From Bacteroides faecichinchillae JCM 17102 (lineage in GTDB: Bacteria > Bacteroidota > Bacteroidia > Bacteroidales > Bacteroidaceae): a DNA stretch of 64,000 bases. The translations under genes were made by a program, and so were the position numbers. Numbering within the stretch: the first letter of the stretch is position 1; the number at the start of each line of letters is the position of its first letter. This document shows, in pieces, positions 48,571 to 57,846 of this stretch. The stretch is taken from the NCBI RefSeq assembly GCF_000614145.1, contig NZ_BAKK01000023.1, positions 1-64,000 on the forward strand. The letters are read 5' to 3'. The notes beneath the pieces are model-generated. The model was not told the origin of the DNA. It saw nothing but the letters and a program-made list of their open reading frames with translations, and ran no database searches.

Positions 48571-49509
48571 ATGAAATTAAAAAACCTTTTACTTATCGCC
48601 TTAGTCGCTATAGTCTTTTGTAATTGCCAAAGCTATCAGCCTACCCGTTTCACTGTTGCTTCTTATAATCTGAGAAATGCCAACAAGTCTGATTCTGCTA
48701 AAGGAAATGGTTGGGGACAACGTTATCCTGTAGTCGCTAAAATGGTACAATACCACGATTTCGATATCTTCGGCACGCAGGAATGTTTTCTTCATCAATT
48801 ACAAGACTTGAAAGCAGCTCTTCCCGGCTATGATTATATTGGAGTAGGACGTGACGATGGAAAGGAAAAAGGCGAACACTCCGCTATTTTCTACCGCACC
48901 GACAAATTTGATGTGATAGAAAAAGGAGACTTCTGGTTGTCGGAGACACCGGATGTGCCTAGTAAAGGTTGGGATGCTGTATTACCCCGCGTTTGCAGCT
49001 GGGGACATTTTAAGTGCAAAGATACCGGATTCGAGTTCCTGTTCTTCAATCTGCATATGGACCATATCGGCAAGAAAGCGCGGGTTGAAAGTGCTTTCCT
49101 TGTCCAGAAGAAGATGCAGGAACTGGGAGCCAATCTTCCGGCAATCCTTACAGGTGATTTCAATGTGGATCAGACTCACCAATCCTATAATGCATTTGTT
49201 GAAAAGGGCGTACTTTGCGATTCCTATGAGAAATGCGATTTCCGTTATGCAACGAATGGAACATTCAACAGTTTCAACCCGAACAATTTTACTGAAAGTC
49301 GTATCGATCATGTGTTCGTTTCACCTGTTTTCCATGTCAAGAGATATGGTGTACTGACTGATACTTACCGTAGTAAAGGCAATGGAAATAAAGCAGATGC
49401 AAAAGACTGTCCGGAAGAGATTACAATCAAGTCGTACCAAGCACGTACTCCTTCTGATCACTTCCCGGTAAAAGTAGAATTAGAGTTTGACAAACGTCAT
49501 CAAAAGTAA
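48571..49509 (+). CDS. Endonuclease/exonuclease/phosphatase-family secreted protein
   Basis: A 312-residue protein with a signal peptide ending in a possible lipobox (VFCNC, residue 19). EEP-fold motifs are in order: SYNLRNAN, TQECF, NLHMDHIG, LTGDFNVD, SRIDHVFVS and SDHFPV. They make a complete metal-dependent phosphoesterase site. In this operon a nucleic acid is an unlikely substrate; removal of phosphate or mannose-phosphate from yeast mannan side chains is a reasonable guess. Position matches BT3783 of B. thetaiotaomicron. Confidence 0.87.
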   Translation: MKLKNLLLIALVAIVFCNCQSYQPTRFTVASYNLRNANKSDSAKGNGWGQRYPVVAKMVQYHDFDIFGTQECFLHQLQDLKAALPGYDYIGVGRDDGKEKGEHSAIFYRTDKFDVIEKGDFWLSETPDVPSKGWDAVLPRVCSWGHFKCKDTGFEFLFFNLHMDHIGKKARVESAFLVQKKMQELGANLPAILTGDFNVDQTHQSYNAFVEKGVLCDSYEKCDFRYATNGTFNSFNPNNFTESRIDHVFVSPVFHVKRYGVLTDTYRSKGNGNKADAKDCPEEITIKSYQARTPSDHFPVKVELEFDKRHQK

Positions 49510-49617
49510 ATGGGTTAATTTACCCCTAATCGTCTGACACAAAGATATGCGAATAAAATGTAACCTCTCCCCCATTATGGGAGAATCAGATTACTAATTA
49601 TTTAAAGAAAAAATAGA

Positions 49618-51063
49618 ATGAACATAACTAAAACACTTTGCCTCTGCATGGCACTTTCCGGAGCTGCCAACGTACAGGCCATAAACACCTATGAATTTGT
49701 CACCAAGCAAGACAACACCCGAGTGACTGATTATCAGACCAAACGCCCGGAAGCTTCCAAACGTTTATTTGTATCACAAGCAGTAGAAGAGCAGATTGCT
49801 CATATCAAAAAGTTGCTAACTAACGCCAAGCTAGCTTGGATGTTTGAAAACTGTTTTCCAAATACGTTGGATACTACCGTACATTATGACGGAGCAGACG
49901 ATACTTTCGTTTATACCGGTGATATCCATGCCATGTGGTTACGTGATTCAGGTGCACAAGTTTGGCCCTACGTACAGCTCGCCAACAAAGACCCGAAGCT
50001 AAAGAAAATGCTGGCAGGAGTAATCAACCGCCAATTTAAATGTATCAATATCGATCCGTATGCCAATGCTTTCAACATGGGAGCCGAAGGAGGTGATTGG
50101 ATGAGTGACCTGACGGATATGAAACCGGAACTTCACGAGCGTAAATGGGAGATTGACTCACTTTGTTATCCAATCCGTTTGGCTTATCATTACTGGAAGA
50201 CTACCGGTGATACGAGTATCTTCACAAATGAATGGCTGCAGGCTATCGCAAACGTTCTGAAAACATTCAAAGCCCAACAACGCAAAGAAGATCCGAAAGG
50301 TCCGTATAAATTCCAACGTAAAACAGAACGTGCACTTGATACTATGACTAACGACGGTTGGGGAAATCCGGTGAAACCGGTCGGACTGATAGCTTCAGCT
50401 TTCCGTCCTTCTGATGACGCCACTACTTTCCAATTCCTCGTTCCTTCCAACTTCTTCGCTGTAACTTCTTTACGTAAAGCAGCCGAGATTCTGGAGACAG
50501 TCAATCATCAACCTGCTTTAGCCAAAGAATGCACTACATTGGCGGATGAAGTAGAAAAAGCTTTGATGAAGTACGCAATATACAAGCATCCGAAATATGG
50601 CAAAATCTATGCTTTTGAAGTTGATGGATTCGGCAATCAGTTATTGATGGATGACGCTAATGTACCCAGCCTTATCGCTCTGCCTTATTTGGGAGATGTG
50701 AAAGTGAACGATAAGATTTATCAGAATACCCGCAAGTTTGTCTGGAGTGAGGACAATCCTTACTTCTTCAAAGGAACTGCTGGCGAAGGTATCGGAGGTC
50801 CCCACATTGGGTATGACATGATTTGGCCGATGAGTATTATGATGAAGGCATTCACCAGCCAAAACGATGCAGAGATCAAAACTTGCATCAAAATGTTGAT
50901 GGATACAGACGCTGATACCGGCTTCATGCACGAATCTTTCCACAAGAATGATCCGAAGAAGTTTACACGTAAGTGGTTTGCCTGGCAAAATACGCTGTTC
51001 GGAGAATTGATACTGAAACTTGTTAATGAAGGGAAAGTGGATTTACTAAACAGTATCCAATAA
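49618..51063 (+). CDS. GH125 exo-alpha-1,6-mannosidase
   Basis: A 481-residue secreted protein with a signal peptide ending at VQA (residue 21). GH125 hallmarks are TGDIHAMWLRDSGAQVWPY, MSDLTDMKPELHERKWEIDSLCYP, DDATTFQFLVPSN and GEGIGGPHIGYDMIWPMSI. It removes alpha-1,6-linked mannose from oligosaccharides made by GH76, most likely in the periplasm. It ends its operon, with a strong terminator 12 bases later. Equivalent to BT3781 in position. Confidence 0.94.
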   Translation: MNITKTLCLCMALSGAANVQAINTYEFVTKQDNTRVTDYQTKRPEASKRLFVSQAVEEQIAHIKKLLTNAKLAWMFENCFPNTLDTTVHYDGADDTFVYTGDIHAMWLRDSGAQVWPYVQLANKDPKLKKMLAGVINRQFKCINIDPYANAFNMGAEGGDWMSDLTDMKPELHERKWEIDSLCYPIRLAYHYWKTTGDTSIFTNEWLQAIANVLKTFKAQQRKEDPKGPYKFQRKTERALDTMTNDGWGNPVKPVGLIASAFRPSDDATTFQFLVPSNFFAVTSLRKAAEILETVNHQPALAKECTTLADEVEKALMKYAIYKHPKYGKIYAFEVDGFGNQLLMDDANVPSLIALPYLGDVKVNDKIYQNTRKFVWSEDNPYFFKGTAGEGIGGPHIGYDMIWPMSIMMKAFTSQNDAEIKTCIKMLMDTDADTGFMHESFHKNDPKKFTRKWFAWQNTLFGELILKLVNEGKVDLLNSIQ

Positions 51064-51075
51064 TAATCAATTATA

Positions 51076-51127
51076 AAGCCCTTGCATCCCGTTATCTCAA
51101 TGAACGAAATGCAAGGGCTTATTTTTA
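51076..51127 (+). terminator. Intrinsic terminator after GH125
   Basis: AAGCCCTTGCAT (51076-51087) pairs exactly with ATGCAAGGGCTT (51109-51120), followed by ATTTTTAT. Confidence 0.85.
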
Positions 51128-51180
51128 TATCTTACTATTCAAACTTAGGTCTTCCTAACAAAAAACATCATTTTCTCTAT

Positions 51181-51278
51181 CAACCTATCACCAAGCTTCT
51201 GTATCCGCTTATTCATAGTAGTTTCAGAAGGTGATAGGTTAGTTTATAACCTATCACCCCATCTATCACCTATCACCC
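51181..51278. repeat. CTATCACC repeat cluster with a palindrome
   Basis: GGTGATAGGTTA (51230-51241) and its exact complement TAACCTATCACC (51247-51258) form a 12-bp stem with five bases between. More CTATCACC copies are at 51185-51192, 51263-51270 and 51270-51277. The motif recalls the GGTGATAATA cluster at 262-390. No gene is seen from 51128 to 51906. Confidence 0.65.
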
Positions 51279-51359
51279 TAAAAACGACAAAAGAGACAAT
51301 AAAAAGAATCACCTGATAAGCTAGTTGTAACAACGTATAAAATAAAAGGTTCATCCTAT

Positions 51360-51537
51360 GCAAACAAAGTGCTCCAAGCCCTGAAACAAAGTGTTCCCCT
51401 ATTTGAAACAAGGTGTTCTAAGGCTTGAAACAAGATGTTTTGTATATTGAAACAAAGTGTTTTATATGCTTGAAACACTTTGTTCAAGCAGTTGGAACAG
51501 CATTTATATCTAGTTCTTGATTTGAAACAAAGTGTTC
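51360..51537. repeat. 22-bp tandem repeat array around GAAACAAAGTGTTC
   Basis: Copies begin at 51360, 51382, 51404, 51426 and 51448, each exactly 22 bp after the last, with the core TGAAACAAAGTGTTC and one to three changes per copy. A copy in inverted sense (TGAAACACTTTGTTCA) begins at 51471, and a further perfect direct copy is at 51523-51537. Two helical turns between units suggest protein binding on one face of the DNA. The unit is too short and the spacers too alike for CRISPR. Confidence 0.75.
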
Positions 51538-51551
51538 ATAAAATAAACTAA

Positions 51552-51580
51552 TGTGTGCAAGATGTTTTATCTTGCACACA
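51552..51580. other. Perfect 12-bp hairpin in the GH125-GH38 gap
   Basis: TGTGTGCAAGAT and its exact complement ATCTTGCACACA with a five-base loop GTTTT. It is too far (about 330 bases) from the GH38 start to be its leader, and there is no T-run. It may be a binding site linked to the neighbouring repeat array. Confidence 0.5.
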
Positions 51581-51782
51581 TCTGCAACACATATCTTACA
51601 CATCACTTTCTTTCTGTTAATCAACCAATTGGAGGCCTTGGAGTGTAAGGTGTAAGATAATTGCCATTAATAAACTCTATTGTAGAGTATAGCCATAGAT
51701 AACACACGATATTTCCTTAACTTCTGATCTCCTTACCTTCTTATCGAAAGCCCTTTAATAGAGACTAAAGTAGTATTCTTTT

Positions 51783-51864
51783 CTGCCAGAAAAGTAACTT
51801 TTCATGCCACTTTTGTAAAAAACTACGATTCAGACTATTATACCAATTAATTCTGTTACCTTTG
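51783..51864 (+). promoter_or_regulatory. Proposed regulator operator and promoter for GH38 (site C)
   Basis: The unit runs 51783-51810: CTGCCA, then GAAAAGTAACTT, then ATGCCAC, with GCC steps 21 bp apart. A perfect -7 element TACCTTTG lies at 51857-51864, 47 bp after the unit. The transcript start would be about 36 bases before the ATG at 51907. Confidence 0.72.
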
Positions 51865-51906
51865 TTGCTATTATTAACAATCAAACATAATAATACCACT
51901 AAAAAC

Positions 51907-54900
51907 ATGATGAATAAAAAAGTAGCTTTTCTGGCTCTTGCTATGGCTATTAGCGGAGGCAGTTTTGCGCAAAACAGTGCAAAGAGCGAAAAAGCAAAAG
52001 CTTACCTTGTTGCTGACGCTCATCTGGATACTCAATGGAACTGGGATATCCAGACTACAATCAACGAGTATGTATGGAACACTATCAGCCGGAACCTATT
52101 TCTGCTGAAAAAGTATCCGGATTACATATTCAATTTTGAAGGAGGCGTGAAATACGCCTGGATGAAAGAATATTATCCAGAGCAATATGAAGAGATGAAG
52201 AAATTCATCAATGAAGGACGCTGGCATATTGCCGGTAGTAGCTGGGAAGCCAGTGACGCACTAGTCCCTTCCGTCGAATCGGCTATCCGTAACATTATGC
52301 TAGGACAAACTTACTACCGTCAAGAATTCGGTAAAGAAGGAACAGACATTTTCCTACCGGACTGCTTCGGATTCGGATGGACACTTCCTACCATTGCTTC
52401 GCATTGCGGATTGATCGGATTCTCTACACAAAAACTTGATTGGCGTAATCATCCTTTCTATGGAAAAAGCAAACACCCTTTCACCATTGGACTTTGGAAA
52501 GGAATAGATGGAAATCAAGTGATGTTGGCACATGGTTACGATTACAATCACCGTTGGAAAGACGAAGATCTCTCAGAAAGTAAAGAGTTGAAAAATCTGG
52601 TAAAACGCACACCACTCAACACCGTATACCGTTATTATGGTGCGGGAGACACAGGAGGTTCACCTACGCTGGAAAGTGTACGTGCTTTGGAAAAAGGTAT
52701 TCATGGAAACGGACCGATAGAGATTATCAGTGCTACCAGCGACCAACTCTACAAAGACTACCTGCCTTATGACAAACATTCTGAACTTCCGGTATTTGAC
52801 GGAGAACTGTTGATGGACGTTCATGGTACAGGCTGTTACACTTCACAAGCTGCCATGAAACTGTACAATCGCCAAAACGAACAGTTGGGTGATGCAGCCG
52901 AAAGAGCTGCTGTTGCCGCTGAATGGTTGGGTGCAGCAGACTATCCCGGACAGGCATTATCAGAATCATGGAAACGATTCATCTTCCACCAATTCCACGA
53001 TGACTTGACAGGAACCAGTATTCCCCGTGCATACGAATTCTCATGGAACGATGAGTTGATCTCATTAAAAGAGTTTGCTGGAGCACTTACTTCTTCAGTA
53101 AATGCCATTGCCAAACAAATGGACACACGTGCAAAGTACAGCCGTTATTCTTTATAATGCAAATGCTTTCCCCGTATCCGACCTGGCAGAAATCATCCTT
53201 GAAATGCCGAAAGCTCCGAAAGGTTTTACCGTCTATAATGCACAAGGCAAAAAAGTTTCTTCTCAACTGATTGGTTACCAAAACGGAAAAGCTCATCTGT
53301 TGGTAGCAGCCAATATTCCCGCCAACGGATATTCCGTATATGATGTACGTACAGGAGGAGCCGATAAAACAATCACGCCATCTGCATCCAATGCATTGGA
53401 GAATTCAGTCTATAAACTTACGTTAGACAAAAACGGAGACATTACTTCTCTGATTGATAAGCGTGCTAACAAAGAAATGGTTAAAGATGGAAAAGTAATC
53501 CGTCTGGCACTCTTCACAGAAAACAAGTCATACTCATGGCCTGCATGGGAAGTATTGAAAGAGACTACAGATCGTGACCCGATTTCTATCACAGATGACG
53601 TAAAAGTGACATTGGTAGAGAATGGCGCGCTCCGTAAAGCTCTTTGCATAGAGAAAAAACACGGTAAATCACTTTTCAAGCAATACATCCGCCTCTATGA
53701 AGGTGACCGCGCCGACCAAATCGACTTCTATAATGAGATCAACTGGAACTCACCAAACGCATTGCTCAAAGCTGAATTTCCTTTAAACATCGAGAATGAA
53801 AAAGCAACCTACGATTTAGGAATTGGTAGCATTGAACGCGGAAATAACACTGAAATCGCTTACGAAGTATACGCTCAACAATGGGCTGACCTGACTGACA
53901 AGGACAACAGCTATGGTGTATCTGTAATGAACGACAGTAAATACGGCTGGGATAAACCGAACAATCACACCATCCGTTTGACTCTTCTTCATACTCCCGA
54001 AACAAAAGGAAATTATGCTTATCAAGACAACAGGATTTTGGATTCCATACATTTACTTACAGCATTGTAGGTCACAACGGAGCTCTTAACAAACCGGCAA
54101 CTGCTATCAAAGCTGAAATCTTGAACCAGCCGATCAAAGCATTCAACAGTCCGAAACATGCCGGAAAATTGGGCAAAGAATTTGCTTTTGTACGTTCAGA
54201 CAATGACCAGGTAGTAATCAAGGCATTGAAAAAGGCAGAAGTTTCTGATGAATATGTAGTACGCGTATACGAAACAGGTGGTAAAGAAGCTCAAAAGGCT
54301 GCTATTACCTTTGCCGGTGAAATAGAAAATGCCGTATTAGCAGACGGAACAGAGAAAACAATTGGAACTGCCGACTTCAACAAGAATCAATTGAACGTAT
54401 CTATCAAACCATACAACATTCAAACCTTCAAAGTGAAACTGAAGAAGAAAGACATTGTTGTTCCGGCTATGAAATATGAATATTTACCACTAACCTATGA
54501 TCGTAAATGTTTCAGTTGGAATGAATTCCGTCATGAAGGTAACTTCGAATCAGGTTACAGCTATGCAGCGGAACTCCTTCCCGACTCTATCTTGACTGCT
54601 AATGGTATTTCTTTCCGTTTAGGAGAAAAAGAAGTTGCTAACGGTGTAACTTGTAAAGGTAACGTAATCCAACTGCCCGCAGGAAATACTTATAATCGTA
54701 TTTATTTCTTAGCTGCTTCTACAAGTACTGACGCTACCGCAACTTTCAACATAGGTAATGCGGCACAAGAAATAACCGTACCTTCTTATACCGGTTTCAT
54801 CGGTCAATGGGGACACCTGGGACATACAGAAGGCTTCTTAAAAGATGCAGAAATCGCTTATGTCGGCACACACCGTCATTCATCACAGAAAGACGAAGCA

Positions 54901-55506
54901 TATGAATTCACTTATATGTTTAAATTCGGCATGGATATTCCTAAAGGTGCTACTACAATCACTTTGCCTGACAATCCTAATATTGTAGTATTTGCAATGA
55001 CTTTGGTCAATGAAGAATATCCTTCTGTAACTCCTGCTTCCGAATTGTTCCGTACAGCCCTGCAAGCAACCGAAACTGCTAATACATCAGCTAAGGTTAA
55101 TCTGTTGAAAGAGGCTAAACTCATTAAATGCTCAGGTGAAGTTAATAAAGAGGAACAGGCTCAATTCGCTATTGATGGGGATTTGGAAACAAAATGGTGC
55201 GACACAAGCAAAGCTCCTAACTTCATCGACTTCGATTTCGGAAAGGAGCAGGAAATTCGTGGTTGGAAACTGGTGAACGCCGGAAGTGAAGGTAGTTCAT
55301 TCATCACTAGTGATTGCTTCCTACAAGGTAGAAACAACCCGAATGAAGAATGGAAAACAATCGACGCATTAATTGACAATCATAAAAACACAGTGATACG
55401 CCAATTCAAGCCGGCTTCATACCGCTATGTCAGATTGTTGGTTACACAATCCACACAAGATAACGGACTGAACGCTGCCAGAATTTATGAATTGGAAGTT
55501 TACTAA
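51907..55506 (+). CDS. GH38 alpha-mannosidase with C-terminal discoidin domain, interrupted by two frameshifts
   Basis: A protein of 1199 residues if the two indels are corrected. Signal peptide MMNKKVAFLALAMAISGGSFAQ. The GH38 zinc site is seen as H39 and D41 (ADAHLDTQWNW), the nucleophile as D152 (LPDCFGFGW), and a later ligand region in FHQFHDDLTGTS. The first frame ends at 53157; an extra A in AAA at 53133-53135 is the likely cause. The second frame runs to 54070; a missing A near 54029 (GACAAACAGG expected) returns to the first frame with QDFGFHTFTYSIVGHNGAL. The last 140 residues are an F5/8 type C (CBM32-like) domain. It trims mannose side chains. Equivalent to BT3774. Confidence 0.88.
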
Positions 55507-55552
55507 ATCGTAAAAAAATAGCAAATACATTTAGTAACTTTATCTTTGATGC

Positions 55553-55602
55553 CGGGGAATTAATCCGTATACGAAGGACTTTGTATACAGATTAATTCCC
55601 CG
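55553..55602 (+). terminator. Long hairpin after GH38
   Basis: CGGGGAATTAATC-C-GTATAC and GTATAC-A-GATTAATTCCCCG arms pair over about 19 bp around a ten-base loop. A T-rich stretch follows. It separates GH38 from the TlpA-like gene. Confidence 0.7.
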
Positions 55603-55703
55603 ATCTATTTCTAAGATCATTGCTTTTCTTTGAGAAAAATTTTAAAAAGTACCTCGACACATTAAAAAAAACATATATTTGTTCCATCTTTAAAACAAAT
55701 GAA

Positions 55704-57623
55704 ATGAATGCCATGAAGAATGTATATTTTCTCCTTATTCATGCAGCAATACTATTTGGTAATCTATCTGCAAATGCCCAAAATAAAATTATCAATCAGC
55801 CATCCAGCAAATTAGCAAAAAGTGACTTGACACTTAAGACAATAATACAAACAGATACAGCTACAATTCTCTGCTTTAGAGTAGAGTGTGTATACCGTCC
55901 TTGGTCATTACACTCGACCGTACATCTAAAAGCTAAGAATAAAGATTACGCTTATCGTTACGGAAAATTGGTAACCAAAAAAGATAATCAGTTTATCGAT
56001 TCTCCTTTTACTCCGGACAGTACAAATACATCATCCCATACACAGATAGGTGACAGGCATTTTTTCGATCTAGACTCCCTGGTACTTTGTTTTGATAGAA
56101 TACCTTCCGATACCCAAACCTTTGATTTTCTGGAAGGAGATGACCGCAATTCATGGAAAATATTCGGAATTAAGATGGACGGAAAGCCATATCCTTCTTC
56201 TTTACCCAAAATAAAAATGAAGGATACAGGTCTTCCTGCATACACCATTAAAACAGGTAAGGCTATATTAAAAGGGAAAATATATGATTATGACCATGCA
56301 TTTATGAAGAACCAAATCAGCTATTTTGCCAACGAATACAATCTGATAGGAAACGGATTTGACATCAACATGCAATGTGACTCGTTAGGGAATTTTTCTT
56401 ATGAAACAGATCTGCTTCATCCTATCCCCCTTACCCTTTTATTACCAGGAGGAAATCTCAAAGCTATCTTAGTACCCGGTGAAGAAATAGCATTAGACAT
56501 TGATGTGGCAACTAGAACAGCAAATGCACCCTATGAATGGTCTGAGAAGAAACCCAAACTAAACAAAGCTATCCAATTCAGAGGCAAGTATGGACCAATG
56601 AATGAAGCATTAAATAACATGCCATACAATGGATATACAATTGATTTCCTTAAAGAATTAGTAACTATTTCATTTGATGAGTATGTACAACGTATCTGGA
56701 GTGACTATCAAAAGACTATTCAAGAAGTCTCGGAGAATAAAGAGTATAACACACAACAACGTGAATTTCTGAAACTCAAAGCTCAATCTACTTATTTATA
56801 TAAACGAATCAGCTATGTAGAAAATGTTAAAAACGGATTGTATTATAGTAGTATGAAAAACGATTCCTCAGTATTAAATAAATACAACACACAGTTCACT
56901 TTAATAGATCCTCATGCGAAGGAGCTAAATCTATTTGATAATCTGAATGCTTTATATGTTGTCTATGATTACAAACCGATGGAATACTTGAAAGCGAATG
57001 GACTGGAACAAAGCGAAATCTATCATTGGATGGCAGACCTGAAAAAAGCAAAAGAAATAGCAGGACAAATAAACATGATGAAAGTAGTGAAAGACTCCAC
57101 TATATGGGATAGTATAGCCCCACAATATGTATCAACACTTCAACGACATAATGAATTAGTGATTAATAAGATTGCCGAAGCTCAAAGTCACAAACTAAAA
57201 GGAACAATAAAAGAAGTGCCTGATGTTTCCGGCAAAGAATTGATTCAAGCCATTGTCAATTCATACAAAGGAAAAGTAGTCATGATAGACTGTTGGGCAA
57301 CATGGTGCGGTCCATGCAAAACCGGTATTGCTAAAATGGAACCCGTAAAAGAAGAACTTGAAGGAAAAGACGTTGTTTTTGTATATCTGACCAATGAAAC
57401 CTCGGATGTTGAAACGTGGACAAAAGAAGTAGAAAAGCTGAAAGGAGAACATTATCGTATCTCAGCTTCAAAGTGGAACCAGCTACCGGACATCTCGGCT
57501 ATCCCTCATTATATCATTTATGACCGGCAAGGTAATAAAGTCATGGAACAAGTTGGCTGGAAGAATTCATTGGTAGACGAATTTAAAGAAACCATATTAA
57601 AAGCATTGGATAAGAAAGAATAG
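55704..57623 (+). CDS. TlpA-like thioredoxin-fold protein, exported
   Basis: About 639 residues. I start at the ATG at 55704 because a signal peptide (KNVYFLLIHAAILFGNLSANAQ) follows; 55713 is an alternative and the in-frame ATG at 55620 is rejected. The N-terminal part is beta-rich and unassigned. The C-terminal 150 residues are a thioredoxin domain with C535-G-P-C538 in DCWATWCGPCK and the cis-proline region DISAIPHYIIYD. It probably acts as a periplasmic thiol reductase. Such proteins are common in Bacteroides polysaccharide loci, but the mannan role is unknown. No operator of the A-D type precedes it. Confidence 0.78.
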   Translation: MNAMKNVYFLLIHAAILFGNLSANAQNKIINQPSSKLAKSDLTLKTIIQTDTATILCFRVECVYRPWSLHSTVHLKAKNKDYAYRYGKLVTKKDNQFIDSPFTPDSTNTSSHTQIGDRHFFDLDSLVLCFDRIPSDTQTFDFLEGDDRNSWKIFGIKMDGKPYPSSLPKIKMKDTGLPAYTIKTGKAILKGKIYDYDHAFMKNQISYFANEYNLIGNGFDINMQCDSLGNFSYETDLLHPIPLTLLLPGGNLKAILVPGEEIALDIDVATRTANAPYEWSEKKPKLNKAIQFRGKYGPMNEALNNMPYNGYTIDFLKELVTISFDEYVQRIWSDYQKTIQEVSENKEYNTQQREFLKLKAQSTYLYKRISYVENVKNGLYYSSMKNDSSVLNKYNTQFTLIDPHAKELNLFDNLNALYVVYDYKPMEYLKANGLEQSEIYHWMADLKKAKEIAGQINMMKVVKDSTIWDSIAPQYVSTLQRHNELVINKIAEAQSHKLKGTIKEVPDVSGKELIQAIVNSYKGKVVMIDCWATWCGPCKTGIAKMEPVKEELEGKDVVFVYLTNETSDVETWTKEVEKLKGEHYRISASKWNQLPDISAIPHYIIYDRQGNKVMEQVGWKNSLVDEFKETILKALDKKE

Positions 57624-57846
57624 CACGATCAAAAAAAAGAAATCATTCGAAATTAAATACGAAACAAAAGCTCACATAAACAAACATTTTGCATTATACA
57701 CATAGCAAAATCATTCATATTACAAACTTTATATGGAAAAAGTTCATTTTTCATGCGGATAAATATGCACTAAAAGAAATAAATCACTATTTTTATCGTA
57801 AATTTTATGCTTAGTTCTAATTTACTTTAAAAACACATATTTAGCC

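Noticed and set aside
51360..51537. CRISPR array
   Set aside because: The period is 22 bp with only seven variable bases between cores, no 25-35 bp spacers, and no cas genes.
55530..55560. AGTAACTTT followed by TGCC before the TlpA-like gene as a regulator site
   Set aside because: The TGCC is five bases too far from the AGT core and the first GCC half-site is missing.
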